From Undaria pinnatifida (lineage: Eukaryota > Sar > Phaeophyceae > Laminariales > Alariaceae), in assembly GCA_012845835.1 (NCBI GenBank), contig JABAKD010000023.1, positions 25,399,972 to 25,463,971 of the forward strand: a DNA stretch of 64,000 nt, written 5' to 3'. The notes beneath the pieces are model-generated. The model did not search any database and was not told the DNA's origin. It saw nothing but the letters and a program-made list of their open reading frames with translations. Below, in pieces: positions 42,663-54,303 of the stretch. The position numbers and the translations under genes are program-made. How positions within the stretch are numbered: the stretch's first letter is position 1; the number at the start of each line of letters is the position of its first letter.

Positions 42663-45600
42663 ATGGCCGATGGAAGGAAGCGGTCTGGGCCTCCGGAGGA
42701 CTCATCCTCGAGTCGGACGAAGCAACAATTCAGCCTTCCCAATTATCCAGACACGAGGCGCAGGAACAGAAGGCTGTCGCTGGTGTCCGTCGCGTTCGGC
42801 ATGTTCCTGACAGCAGGAGCTACACTCTTATGCTCCCAAGACACGGGCGCCCATCTACGAGCCGCACCGTATGACATGGCCAGAGGTCAGAAAAGATCTA
42901 CGTCGGTGCAAGGCTTTCCGCAGGACTGTTCGAATGTCCGAGGCGAGCTTCGTGAAGCTTCGTCCAGCTATCCAAAAGAACGAGCGCTTTGGAAGTGAGT
43001 ATCATGTGATGTGCCCTGGTACCTGGTATACGAGTACGTAGTTTGTCTTCGCATCCCAAGGCTGTACCCTCTGCAGCCCAGCTACGTTGTAAGGCTCAGC
43101 ACTCGCTTGGAGCATCTCCCATCTACCATACCCTCTGTATATGATAGTTTGTATGCCCGGTACGTTGCACGGCAACTCGTGCTGCTGCAAGGCGGTATGT
43201 ACTCATGATCTAAAAACCACCTGTATGTACATAAAACTATATACCTAGACCTCGCCCCCCTCGGACGTCTCGCTCGGCATATCCTCCCCCCTCTCAGCCC
43301 TTCTCAGCTCGTAATTGCCGAAAAGAAAATTAGTTGCTGGGGAAAAGAACCGTCCCGAAGTTCCTTGCCTTCCTTGCTTTCCCTAGTCTCATTCTTACTT
43401 ACTTTTTAGCTCTCCTCATTGATCTTTACTGCTTGCTCTCTGATATTTTTATTTTGCTTTTTCAGCAACTTCTTTTTGTACTTTTACTTTTGAAGTTGGC
43501 CAATTGCTGGCTGTTGAGAGGGAATTGCCGTTGACGGCTGCAAACAATTTGAATTTGAAATTTGCCGGATCGGCAATAACAATTTGAAGTTGAAATTTGC
43601 GAAGCGGACCAAGGCTAGTGCGGGAGGAGGCTCCGCCAACAGTTAGTGGGGGTGGTGGAGGTTCAGGATCAGGCGTGTGGAAGCTGGTCGGGCAAGAACG
43701 GGACTCAGCTTCTTCTGGCAATCCTGATTGGCCGTGCCCGAGCAAGGGTTGTGACGGCTTCCTCATCGCACGAAATAGGAGAAACAGGAGTTCCCAGTAC
43801 GCTGTCTGCGACACCTGCAGGAGTGACGAGCCTTCCACGTGCCAAGCTTTTCATAACCTTAACAAGAAGCACTGGGGAAGCGGCGACAACCCTCGTGTGT
43901 GTGACTGGTGTTACGCGGACACCTGTGATTCACCTTCGATCGGCGTCCCTAACGAAGGAGCTGAGAGCTTGACGAAACGTGAGTTACATTTCTGTTGTTG
44001 TGCTGTGATTTCTTTTTCATGCGTACAAACACACTTTTGCATGTATGAGTATGATACGTGTACGGGGCAGTCCCGTCATCGCGGTGTAAGCGGGATTTGT
44101 ACAAGTACTCAGGTCTACGAGTAGACCTATGCAGTGACGCTGCGTGATGCGATTTCTTTTTCATACGTACAGCCAAACACACCTACTTCATGTATGTACG
44201 ACTACGAGTACGGGGCAGTCCCGTCATCGGGGTAAGCGGGGGTTGGACAAGTGGTCCATGCAGTGACGCTTTGTGCTGTGATATAAACACACGTTTTGGA
44301 TGTACGACTACGACTACGTGGTATCTATACATGTAAGACGCAATGAAAACGGGCAAGTCTCATCACGGGGGTCAGCCGGGGTTGTAAAAATGGTCCATGC
44401 AGTGATAAATAACACAGCAGCATGATACCTCAGCACCAGTCGCAGTACACACTGGAGGTTGATATATAGCAGTAAACAGAAGCTGAAGTTGACCTGGGTG
44501 ATGCTGGAGAGCAGTCCCGTGATTGGGGTTAGCGAGATGTTCATGTAGTGACGCGGTGTACTACTACTGTTACTCATTTTTCATACAACCACATGAACTC
44601 TTTGTATTAACGAGTACAAGTAGGGTGCGCAACCTCTTCAGGAATCGCAGTACACGTCGGTCGTAATAGTGTTGATAGCAGCAGTAATAGAGTAGTACCG
44701 AACAATATATACAGCAGGTACTGTCTCTTACCCTTCGTTGTCGGTATTCCGCCGGTAGGCCTTATATAGCAGTACACCGGGGCTTACGCTTACCAGTTGC
44801 GACTGTGAATCCCGTTCGTTCCTGTCCCAGTGGTGGTTTCATAGGTGTTAGCAACGTTGTGGTACCAGGCAGGGCTTTGCCCATAAACGACCGCTTTCAT
44901 TACAACAGTGTTAAATTGTACGACTTCCTTTCAAACTTTGGAAATCGACGACAGCTACGTGGCCTTACTATTTTGAACATTCACTGAACGCAAGGTATTC
45001 CCATCCGTTGTTGTCGTTTGCAGAATCCCTGCGAAGCAGCCGCCGAGGGCCGCCAAGTCGGCGAGGACATAAACACGAAGTGCACCGGCGACATCAAGGT
45101 CGGTGACCTCCTGAAGAAGGCAGGCGACCACTTGCTCGATATACATCCCGCATTCCATTCCCACGGTGCCACGAGGGCGTTCGACATCGAGGTACGTTCT
45201 ACTCTTATCTTGCGTCCTGTGTGTCACGAGTCGAGACATCCATGTCTCTTGCTCAAGACTAGGGGATGGCGTGCGGATATAGTCTATGAAGTGCGGCTCT
45301 TTTTCCAAGTACCAAGAGCAAGTACAACAATACCACAACAATTACTAACAACGAAAGGAGCTCCAATAATTTGGATGGTTACGACGTCTGCTGGAGAGAA
45401 GTACGAATACTTTTTTACACATACTTATGTTATAAGGCTTAGTTTGGGTAAGCTATTGGTTAACCTGTGCAAGTGGTCAAACGGACTAATACCCCACTAA
45501 AAATAATACCTTAACAAATGGCGTCGTCGACAGACCATGGGTTTTTGGGTCGTGGGTTCGATCCCCACATCCACCATAATAAACTTTTTCAGATTTTCCT

Positions 45601-45949
45601 ATGGCGAACTTGAAAAATACTCTCCCCGGTTTACCCAGGAAATGAAACGGCTTGGATAAATGACAGGTCCGCCCGTATATCCGGCCGACCTTCTATCCCG
45701 CCGTTTAAGGGGGGGAGAGTGTTATAAGGCTTAGTTTGGGTAAGCTATTGGTTAACCTGTGCAAGTGGTCAAACGGACTAATACCCCACTAATTCCTTGA
45801 CACTTATCGACGTTCTCCCGCCCTGCTTCAACGTTTGTGGACAGATCCACAAGACCATCGACAAAAAACAAGAGTGCAAGGTGCTGGGTACCTCCGCTGA
45901 GGAGGAAGAGTCCAAGCAAGCCTGCATGCTCCTTCGGAAGCAATGTTGA
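42663..45949 (+). CDS. Unrecognised type II membrane protein gene, copy A (five exons)
   Basis: Proposed exons: 42663-42994, 43647-43978, 44797-44861, 45024-45191 and 45845-45949. Exon 1 has a real ATG and ends at a strong GTGAGT. Phases run 2, 1, 0, 0 and total 1002 bases: 333 residues plus stop. The N-terminus is basic, with a membrane segment at about residues 38-57. Exon 2 encodes a Gly/Ser linker, then eight cysteines as CPSKGC, CDTC, TC, CDWC and TC, suggesting metal binding or disulphides. Exon 4 encodes VGDLLKKAGDHLLDIHPAFH; the end is Cys- and Glu-rich. I do not know its function. The exon 3 donor (GTG|GTACCA) is the weakest junction. The last intron holds the TRIM. Confidence 0.6.
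43990..44580 (+). repeat. Exon-like short repeats in the intron after exon 2
   Basis: Four to five units of about 115-150 bp each contain a variant of GGGCAGTCCCGTCATCGGGG followed by GTAAGC or GTTAGC. In B-D the first unit is a 120-123-bp exon-like segment ending SPVVG before GTAAGC. Later units keep the donor end but lose the open frame. They look like serially duplicated, decaying exons. Confidence 0.65.
45428..45802 (+). mobile_element. TRIM (miniature LTR retrotransposon, fossil) in the last intron of copy A
   Basis: Terminal direct repeats at 45428-45516 (89 bp) and 45720-45802 (83 bp) start TGTTATAAGGCTTAG and end CCTTAACA or CCTTGACA. They are identical over about the first 72 bases. 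TGGCGTCGTCGAC at 45519 is the primer-binding site, and AAGGGGGGGAGAG (45707-45719) is the polypurine tract. The CTTA duplication lies at 45424-45427 and 45803-45806. Copies B-D give the empty site. There is no coding capacity, as is normal for TRIMs. The interior has a tRNA-like part (45519-45577). Confidence 0.9.
45519..45577 (+). other. tRNA-like / pol III promoter-like core inside the TRIM
   Basis: TGGCGTCGTCGA fits the A box (TRGCNNAGYNGG) at 10 of 12 positions. GGTTCGATCCC fits the B box (GGTTCGANNCC) fully, about 30 bases downstream. GTGGG/CCCAC with a 7-base loop forms a T arm, and the segment ends ATCCACCA, with a CCA terminus. The anticodon arm is poor and no 5' acceptor strand pairs, so this is not a functional tRNA gene. 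Confidence 0.6.
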
Positions 45950-45953
45950 CAGC

Positions 45954-45971
45954 ACGTTCTTTATAGAACGT
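45954..45971 (+). promoter_or_regulatory. 3' hairpin just after the stop codon (copy A)
   Basis: ACGTTCTTTATAGAACGT forms a perfect 7-bp stem with a TTAT loop, starting four bases after the TGA. The same hairpin follows the stop position in copies B, C and D. It may be an RNA-processing or stability signal; its function is unknown. Confidence 0.6.
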
Positions 45972-46477
45972 TAAGTTGTGGTTTATTATACCAGCATCGT
46001 TTTTTGAGAACTATGCCTAAATGCGTGCTCTTCGTCTTTCAGGAATACAAATAAATGTACTTCACATGTTTGTGGTGTGTGCGTTCAAGTTCCTGCTTCC
46101 AGCATGTTTTTTTTGGCACTGCGCTCCTTTACATCTTATTAAGTTGTAGTTTTCCTGTCTCTATCCTTGACAAGCGCGTGCCTGGTGTTTATGCACTGCG
46201 ATAATTATTGATGATCGACTTAGAGAGAGAGCTATTAATAAGTGTACAGGACCTAGGTGCTACCTGAGAGGTGGAAGGATATGCCAAGCAAGTCCTCCGA
46301 CGTGCCCATCATGGACTGGGCGAATGGATGATAATAACAAACTCATAATCATAATCGTCTCTATCCTGTACCGTTGTACTATATATGGACCTCTTGGCAT
46401 TTTCAAGTCGCCAGTTGCGCCATTTGTGCTTCTTTTCCGCCTTTCTACTGAATGTCTATTCCTCCTTCCGCAAGCGT

Positions 46478-46502
46478 AGCGGGCGGCGCCCAGCCGCCCG
46501 CG
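46478..46502. repeat. GC hairpin at the A/B unit border
   Basis: GCGGGCGGC and GCCGCCCGC are a 9-bp inverted repeat around GCCCA. The same hairpin lies at about 54257-54281 (C/D border) but is absent at the B/C border and after D. Confidence 0.7.
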
Positions 46503-46525
46503 AGCGAAGCCCTTGTAAACTTTAA

Positions 46526-49500
46526 TACCTAGACCTCGACCCCCTCGGAGGTCTCGCTCGGCATATCCTCCCCCCTCTCAGCCCTTCTCAGCCCGTAATT
46601 GCCGAAAAGAAAATTAGTTGCTGGGGAAAAGAACCGTCCCGAAGTTCCTTGCCTTCCTTGCTTTCCCTAGTCTCACTCTCTCATTAGCTCTCATTCTCTC
46701 ATCTTTACTGCTTGCTGTCTGATATTTTTATTTTGCTTTTTCATCAGCAACTTCTTTTTTGTACTTTTACATTTGAAGTTGGCCAATTGCTGGCTGTTGA
46801 GAGGGAATTGCCGTTGACGGCTGCAAACAATTTGAATTTGAAATTTGCCGGATCGGCAATAACAATTTGAAGTTGAAATTTGCGAAGCGGACCAAGGCTA
46901 GTACGGGAGGAGGCTCCGCCAACAGCAGTGGGGGTGGTGGAGGTTCAGGATCAGGCGTGTGGACGCTGGTCGAGCAAGAACGGGACTCAGCTTCTTCTGG
47001 CAACCCTGATTGGCCGTGCCCGAGCAAGGGTTGTGACGGCTTCCTCATCGCACGAAATAGGAAAAACAGGAGTTCCCAGTACGCTGTCTGCGACACCTGC
47101 AGGAGTGACGAGCCTTTTACGTGCCAAGCTTTTCATAATCTTAACAAGAAGCACTGGGGAAGCGGCGACAACCCTCGTGTGTGACTGGCGTGACGCGGAC
47201 GCCTGTGATTCACCTTCGATCGGCGTCCCTAACGAAGGAGCTGAGAGCTTGACGAAACGTGAGTTTCATTTCTTCGTGTTGTTGGAATTTGACGTTTGCT
47301 GTCAGCTACTATACTACTGATGTTGAGAGTTTGTTCCCGTTGTCAGTGTGTTCAGCGCCGTGCGACATAGGTAAGACACCAGATGTCAACACCCTGTATT
47401 TTCAGTAGTGCTGCGTTGAGTGTTGGGCGAGTGTGCTGCAAGTTGTGCACAATCGTAGACTACTAGAGTATGTGGTTTTGGGTGTTGGTGAACTCAAGCG
47501 AATCCTGTTTCCAATAACGATGCACATTGAAATTTACATTGTTTGACCTTGTGTGCCTGTCTGCAACGTTTGCTGTAGCATGTGTGTGCTACACCAGCGT
47601 GGTCGAACTACGACACGATCTGGACGCTGCGCTTGGGGACGCGTAGCCTGAACAAACTCAAGTTCGCCTTGGTGGTCACGGAGTGCAGTCCCGTCGTCGG
47701 GGTAAGCATGTTGTACTAGTTGTCTACTCAGTGACACTGCTGTGTGCTGTGATTTCTTTTTCATGCGTACAAACACACTTTTTGCATGTACGAGTACGTG
47801 TACGGGGCAGTCCCGTCATCGGGGTATAAGCGGGAATTGTAAAAGTACTCAGGTCTAGACGTATGCAGTAACGCTGTGTGATGCGATTTCTTTTTCATAC
47901 GTACAGCCAAACACACTTCATGTATGTACGACCATGAGTACGGGGCAGTTCCGTCATCGGGGTGAGCGGGTGTTGGACAAGTGGTCCATGCAGTGACGCT
48001 TTGTGCTGTGATATAAACACACGTTTTGGATGTACGACTACGACTACGTGGTATCTATACATGTAAGACGCAATGAAAACGGGCAAGTCTCATCACGGGG
48101 GTCAGCCAGGGTTGTAAAAATGGTCCATGCAGTGATAAATAACACAGCAGCATGATACCATCAGCACCAGTCGCAGTACACACTGGAGGTTGATATATAG
48201 CAGTAAACAGAAGCTGAAGTTAACCTGGGTGATGCTGGAGAGCAGCCCCGTGATTGGGGTTAGCGAGTTGTTCATGTAGTGACGCTGTGTACTACTACTG
48301 TTACTCGTTTTTCATACAACCACATGAACTCTTTGTATTAACGAGTACAAGTAGGGTGCGCAACCTCTTCAGGAATCGCAGTACACGTCGGTCGTAATAG
48401 TGTTGATAGCAGCAGTAACAGAGTAGTACCGAACAATATATACAGCAGGTACTGTCTCTTACCCTTCGTTGTCAGTGTGTTCAGCGCCGTGCGACATAGG
48501 TAAGACACCAGATGTCAACACCCTGTATTTTCAGTAGTGCTGCGTTGAGTGTTGGGTGAGTGTGCTGCAAGTTGTGCACAATCGTATACTACCAGAGTAT
48601 GTGGTTTTGGGTGTTGGTGAACTCAAGCGAATCCTGTTTCCCATAATGATGCACATTGAAACTTGCATTGTTTGACCTTGTGTGCCTGTCTGCAACGTTT
48701 GCTGTAGCATGTGTGTGCTACACCAGCGTGGTCGAACTACCACACGGTGTGGACGCTGCGCTTGGGGACGCGTAACCTGAACAAACTCAGGTTCGCCTTG
48801 GTGGTCACGGAGGGCAGTCCCGTCGTCGGGGTAAGCATGTTGTACTAGTTGTCTACGCAGTGACACTGCTGTGTGCTGTGATTTCTTTTTCATGCGTACA
48901 AACACACTTTTTGCATGTACGAGTACGTGAACGGGGCAGTCCCGTCATCGGGGTATAAGCGGGAATTGTAAAAGTACTCAGGTCTAGACGTATGCAGTAA
49001 CGCTGTGTGATGCGATTTCTTTTTCATACGTACAGCCAAACACACTTCATGTATGTACGACCATGAGTACGGGGCAGTTCCGTCATCGGGGTAAGCGGGT
49101 GTTGGACAAGTGGTCCATGCAGGGACGCTTTATGCTGTGATATAAACACACGTTTTGGAAGTACGACTACGACTACGTGGTATCTATACATGTAAGACGC
49201 AATGGAAACGGGCAAGTCTCATCACGGGGGTCAGCCAGGGTTGTAAAAATGGTCCATGCAGTGATAAATAACACAGCAGCATGATACCATCAGCACCAGT
49301 CGCAGTACACACTGGAGGTTGATATATAGCAGTAAACAGAAGCTGAAGTTAACCTGGGTGATGCTGGAGAGCAGCCCCGTGATTGGGGTTAGCGAGTTGT
49401 TCATGTAGTGACGCTGTGTACTACTACTGTTACTCGTTTTTCATACAACCACATGAACTCTTTGTATTAACGAGTACAAGTAGGGTGCGCAACCTCTTCA

Positions 49501-50966
49501 GGAATCGCAGTACACGTCGGTCGTAATAGTGTTGACAGCAGCAGTAATAGAGTAGTACCGAACATCATATACAGCAGGTACTGTCTCTTACCCTTCGTTG
49601 TCGGTATTCCGCCGGTAGGCCTTATATAGCAGTATACCGGGGCTTACGCTTACCAGTTGCGACTGTGAATCCCGTTCGTTCCTGCCCCAGTGGTGGTTTC
49701 ATAGGTGTTAGCAACGTTGTGGTACCAGGCAGGGCTTTGCCCATAAACGACCGCTTTCATTACAACAGTGTTAAATTGTACGACTTCCTTTCAAACTTTG
49801 GAAATCGACGACAGCTCCGTGGCCTTACTATTTCGAACATTCACCGAACGCTAGATATTCCCATCCGTTGTTGTCGTTTGCAGAATCCCTGCGAAGCAGC
49901 CGCCGAGGGCCGCCAAGTCGGCGAGGACATAAACACGAAGTGCACCGGCGACATCAAGGTCGGTGACCTCCTGAAGAAGGCAGGCGACCACTTGCTCGAT
50001 ATACATCCCGCATTCCATTCCCACGGTGCCACGAGGGCGTTCGACATCGAGGTACGTTCTACTCTTATCTTGCGTCCTGTGTGTCACGAGTCGAGACATC
50101 CATGTCTCTTGCTCAAGACTAGGGGATGGCGTGCGGATATAGTCTATGAAGTGCGGCTCTTTTTCCGAGTACCAAGAGCAAGTACAACAATACCGCAACA
50201 ATTACTAACAACGAAAGGAGCTCCAATAGTTTGGATGGTTACGACGTCTGCTGGAGAGAAGTACGAATACTTTTTTACACATACTTATCGACGTCCTCCC
50301 GCTATGCTTCAACGTTTGTAGACAGATCCACAAGATCATCGACAAAAACACGAGTGCAAGGTGCTGGGTACCTCCGCTGAGGAGGAAGAGTCCAAGCAAG
50401 CCTGCATGCTCCTTCGGAAGCAATGTTGACAGCACGTTCTTTATAGAACGTTTAGTTGTGGTTTATATATACCAGCATCGTTTTTTGAGAACTATGCCTA
50501 AATGCGTGCTCTTCGTCTTTCAGGAATACAAATGTACTTCACATGTTTGCGGTGTGTGCGTTCAAGTTCCTGCTTCCAGCATGTTTTTTTGGCACTGCGC
50601 TCCTTTACATCTTAAGTTGTAGTTTCCCTGTCTCTATCCTTGACAAGCGCGTGCCTGGTGTTTATGCATTGCGATAATTTATTATTGATGATCGACTTAG
50701 GGATAGCTATGAATAAGTGTACGGGTGCTACCTGAGAGGTGGAAGGATATGCCAAGCAAGTCCTCCGACGTGCCCATCATGGACTGGGCGAATGGATGAT
50801 AATAACAAACTCATAATAATCATAATCGTCTCCATCCTGTACCGTTGTACTATATATGGACCTCTTGGCATTTTCAAGTCGCCAGTTGCGCCATTTGTGC
50901 TTCTTTTCCGCCTTTCTACTGAATGTCCATTCCTCCTTCCGCGAGCGAAGCCCTTGTAAACTTTAA
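46526..50966 (+). pseudogene. Tandem unit B, copy without exon 1
   Basis: Exon equivalents: 46929-47258, 49657-49721, 49884-50051 and 50326-50429. Exon 2 lacks two bases (GT) relative to A, C and D, and the last exon lacks one base, so the reading frame of the family is lost twice. No exon 1 or ATG-bearing equivalent precedes it. An internal direct duplication of about 1.13 kb doubles the middle intronic part. It is most likely a decaying duplicate, unless exon 1 of copy A is spliced to it. Confidence 0.75.
47337..49606 (+). repeat. 1.13-kb direct duplication inside unit B
   Basis: The block from TTGTCAGTGTGTTCAGCGCC to CCCTTCGTTGTC occurs at about 47337-48470 and 48471-49606. Each copy has a 15-bp exon-like segment (CGCCGTGCGACATAG before GTAAG), a 123-bp exon-like segment (47579-47701 and 48718-48840) and the short repeats. 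The ends share the CGTTGTC microhomology, which fits unequal exchange or slippage. Confidence 0.85.
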
Positions 50967-53900
50967 TACCTAGACCTCGACCCCTTCGGAATCTCGCTCG
51001 GCATATCCTCCCCCCTCTCAGCCCTTCGCAGCCCGTAATTGCCGAAAAGAAAATTAGTTGCTGGGGAAAAGAACCGTCCCGAAGTTCCTTGCCTTCCTTG
51101 CTTTCCCTAGTCTCATTCTTACTTCTTACTTAGCTCTTATTCTGTCATCTTCACTGCTTGCTGTCTGATATTTTTATTTTGCTTTTCAGCAACTTCTGTT
51201 TTGTACTTTTACTTTTGAAGTTGGCCAATTGCTGGCTGTTGAAAGGGAATTGCCGTTGACGGCTGCAAACAATTTGAATTTGAAATTTGCCGGATCGGCA
51301 ATAACAATTTGAAGTTGAAATTTGCGAAGCGGACCAAGGCTAGTACGGGAGGAGGCTCCGCCAACAGCAGTGGGGGTGGTGGAGGTTCAGGATCAGGCGT
51401 GTGGACGCTGGTCGAGCAAGAACGGGACTCAGCTTCTTCTGGCAACCCTGATTGGCCGTGCCCGAGCAAGGGTTGTGACGGCTTCCTCATCGCACGAAAT
51501 AGGAAAAACAGGAGTTCCCAGTACGCTGTCTGCGACACCTGCAGGAGTGACGAGCCTTTTACGTGCCAAGCTTTTCATAATCTTAACAAGAAGCACTGGG
51601 GAAGCGGCGACAACCCTCGTGTGTGTGACTGGTGTGACGCGGACACCTGTGATTCACCTTCGATCGGCGTCCCTAACGAAGGAGCTGAGAGCTTGACAAA
51701 ACGTGAGTTTCATTTCTTCGTGTTGTTGGAATTTGATGTTTGCTGTCAGCTACTATAGTACTGATGATGTTAAGAGTTTGTTCGCGTTGTCAGTGTGTTC
51801 AGCGCCGTGCGAAATAGGTAAGACACCAGATGTCAACACCCTGTATTTTCAGTAGTGCTGCGTTGAGTGTTGGCTGAGTGTGCTGCAAGTTGTGCGCAAT
51901 AGACTACCAGTATGTGGTTTTGGGTGTTGGTGAACTCAAGCGCATCCTGTTTCCAATAATGATGCACATTGAAATTTACATTGTTTGACCTTGTGTGCCT
52001 GTCTGCAACGTCTGCTGTAGCATGTGTGTGCTACATCAGCGTGGTCGAACAACCACACGGTGTGGAAGCTGTGCTTGGGGACGCGTAGCCTGAACAAACT
52101 CAAGTTCGCCTTGGTCACGGAGGGCAGTCCCGTCGTCGGGGTAAGCATGTTGTACTAGTTGTCTACGCAGTTGTGTGCTGTGATTTCTTTTTCATGCGTA
52201 CAAACACACTTTTGCATGTACGAGTACGTGTACGGGGCAGTCCCGTCATCGGGGTATAAGCGGGAATTGTACAAGTACTCAGGTCTACGAGTAGACCTAT
52301 GCAGTAACGCTGTGTGGTGCGATTTCTTTTTAATACGTACAGCCAAACACACTTCATGTATGTACGACTACGAGTACAGGGCAGTCCCGTCATCGGGGTA
52401 AGCGGGTGTTGGACAAGTGGCCCATGCAGTGACGCTTTGTGCTGTGATGTAAACACACGTTTTGGATGTACGACTACGACTACGTGGTATCTATACATGT
52501 AAGACGCAATGAAAACGGGCAAGTCTCATCACGGGGGTCAGCCGGGGTTGTAAAAATGGTCCATGCAGTGATAAATAACACAGCAGCATGATACCATCAG
52601 CACCAGTCACAGTACACACTGGAGGTTGATATATAGCAGTAAACAGAAGCTGAAGTTAACCTGGGTGATGCTGGAGAGCAGTCCCGTGATTGGGGTTAGC
52701 GAGTTGTTCATATAGTGACGCGGTGTACTACTACTGTTACTCATTTTTCATACAACCACATGAACTCTTTGTATTAACGAGTACAAGTAGGGTGCGCAAC
52801 CTCTTCAGGAATCGCAGTACACGTCGGTCGTAATAGTGTTGATAGCAGCAGTAACAGAGTAGTACCGAACAATATATACAGCAGGTACTGTCTCTTACCC
52901 TTCGTTGTCGGTATTCCGCCGGTAGGCCTTATATAGCAGTATACCGGGGCTTACGCTTACCAGTTGCGACTGTGAATCCCGTTCGTTCCTGCCCCAGTGG
53001 TGGTTTCATAGGTGTTAGCAACGTTGTGGTACCAGGCAGGGCTTTGCCCATAAACGAACGCTTTCATTACAACAGTGTTAAATTGTACGACGTCCTTTCA
53101 AACTTTGGAAATCGACGACAGCTACGTGGCCTTACTATTTCGAACATTCACTGAACGCTAGGTATTCCCATCCGTTGTTGTCGTTTGCAGAAGCCCTGCG
53201 AAGCAGCCGCCGAGGGCCGCCAAGTCGGCGAGGACATAAACACGAAGTGCACCGGCGACATCAAGGTCGGTGACCTCCTGAAGAAGGCAGGCGACCACTT
53301 GCTCGATATACATCCCGCATTCCATTCCCACGGTGCCACGAGGGCGTTCGACATCGAGGTACGTTCTACTCTTATCTTGCGTCCTGTGTGTCTCGAGTCG
53401 AGACATCCATGTCTCTTGCTCAAGACTAGGGGATGGCGTGCGGATATAGTCTATGAAGTGCGGCTCTTTTTCCGAGTACCAAGAGCAAGTAAAACAATAC
53501 CACAACAATTACTAACAACGAAAGGAGCTCCAATAGTTTGGATGGTTACGACGTCTGCTGGAGAGAAGTACGAATACTTTTTTACACATACTTATCGACG
53601 TCCTCCCGCTATGCTTCAACGTTTGTGGACAGATCCACAAGATCATAGACAAAAAACAAGAGTGCAAGGTGCTGGGTACCTCCGCTGAGGAGGAAGAGTC
53701 CAAGCAAGCCTGCATGCTCCTTCGGAAGCAATGTTGACAGCACGTTCTTTATAGAACGTTAAGTTGTGGTTTATTATACCAGCATCGTTTTTTGAGAACT
53801 ATGCCTAAATGCGTGCTCTTCATCTTTCAGGAATACAAATGTACTTCACATGTTCGCGGTGTGTGCGTTCAAGTTCCTGCTTCCAGCATGTTTTTTTGGC

Positions 53901-54303
53901 GCTGCGCTCCTTTACATCTTAAGTTGTAGTTTCCCTGTCTCTATCCTTGACAAGCGCGTGCCTGGTGTTTATGCACTGCGATAATTTATTATTGATGATC
54001 GACTTAGAGAGAGCTATTAATAAGTGTACAGGTGCTACCTGAGAGGTGGAAGGATATGCCAAGCAAGTCCTCCGGCGTGCCCATCATGGACTGGGCGAAT
54101 GGATGATAATAACAAACTCATAATAATCATAATCGTCTCTATCCTGTACCGTTGTACTATATATGGACCTCTTGGCATTTTCAAGTCGCCAGTTGCGCCA
54201 TTTGTGCTTCTTTTCCGCCTTCCTACTGAATGTCCATTCCTCCTTCCGCAAGCGTAGCGGGCGGCGCCCAGCCGCCCGCGAGCGAAGCCCTTGTAAACTT
54301 AAA
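50967..54303 (+). pseudogene. Tandem unit C, copy without exon 1, exons open
   Basis: Exon equivalents: 51371-51702, 52964-53028, 53191-53358 and 53633-53737. All keep the lengths of copy A (332, 65, 168, 105), so the frames are preserved. The exon-like segment at 52021-52140 has lost one whole codon relative to B and D. No exon 1 is present, so it cannot make the full protein on its own. Either it is a recent duplicate or a cassette that could be reached by splicing from exon 1 of copy A. Confidence 0.7.

Larger units (their letters stand above)
43240..46525 (+). repeat. Tandem unit A (intron 1 block to 3' flank)
   Basis: The first of four direct copies, starting at TACCTAGACCTCG inside intron 1. 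Compared with C and D it lacks about 0.5 kb after exon 2, including the 15-bp and 123-bp exon-like segments. It has gained the TRIM at 45428-45802. Exons 2-5 are all open. Confidence 0.85.

Noticed and set aside
44805-44987. Sixty-residue stand-alone ORF starting at NPVRSC, repeated in each unit
   Set aside because: It has no ATG. Its first 57 bases fit better as the remainder of a 65-bp exon bounded by TACCAG and GTG|GTACCA, with phases that match its neighbours.
45519-45577. A functional tRNA gene
   Set aside because: T arm, B box and CCA are present, but no 5' acceptor strand pairs and the anticodon arm is poor. Better read as a tRNA-like core of the TRIM.
45947-45949. The terminal TGA with the adjacent hairpin as a selenocysteine signal
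   Set aside because: The hairpin is only 7 bp, with no SECIS quartet or A-rich loop, and lies four bases after the codon.
46281-46335. MPSKSSDVPIMDWANG as a first exon for the downstream units
   Set aside because: It starts in an inverted, diverged copy of the GGCATATCC motif, has no convincing donor, and occurs also after unit D where no further unit follows.
46767-47096. Antisense frames over exon 2 (also at 43449, 51209 and 54558)
   Set aside because: The plus strand has consistent splice borders and phases and the Cys pairs. The antisense frame lacks an ATG and is explained by the biased composition of exon 2.
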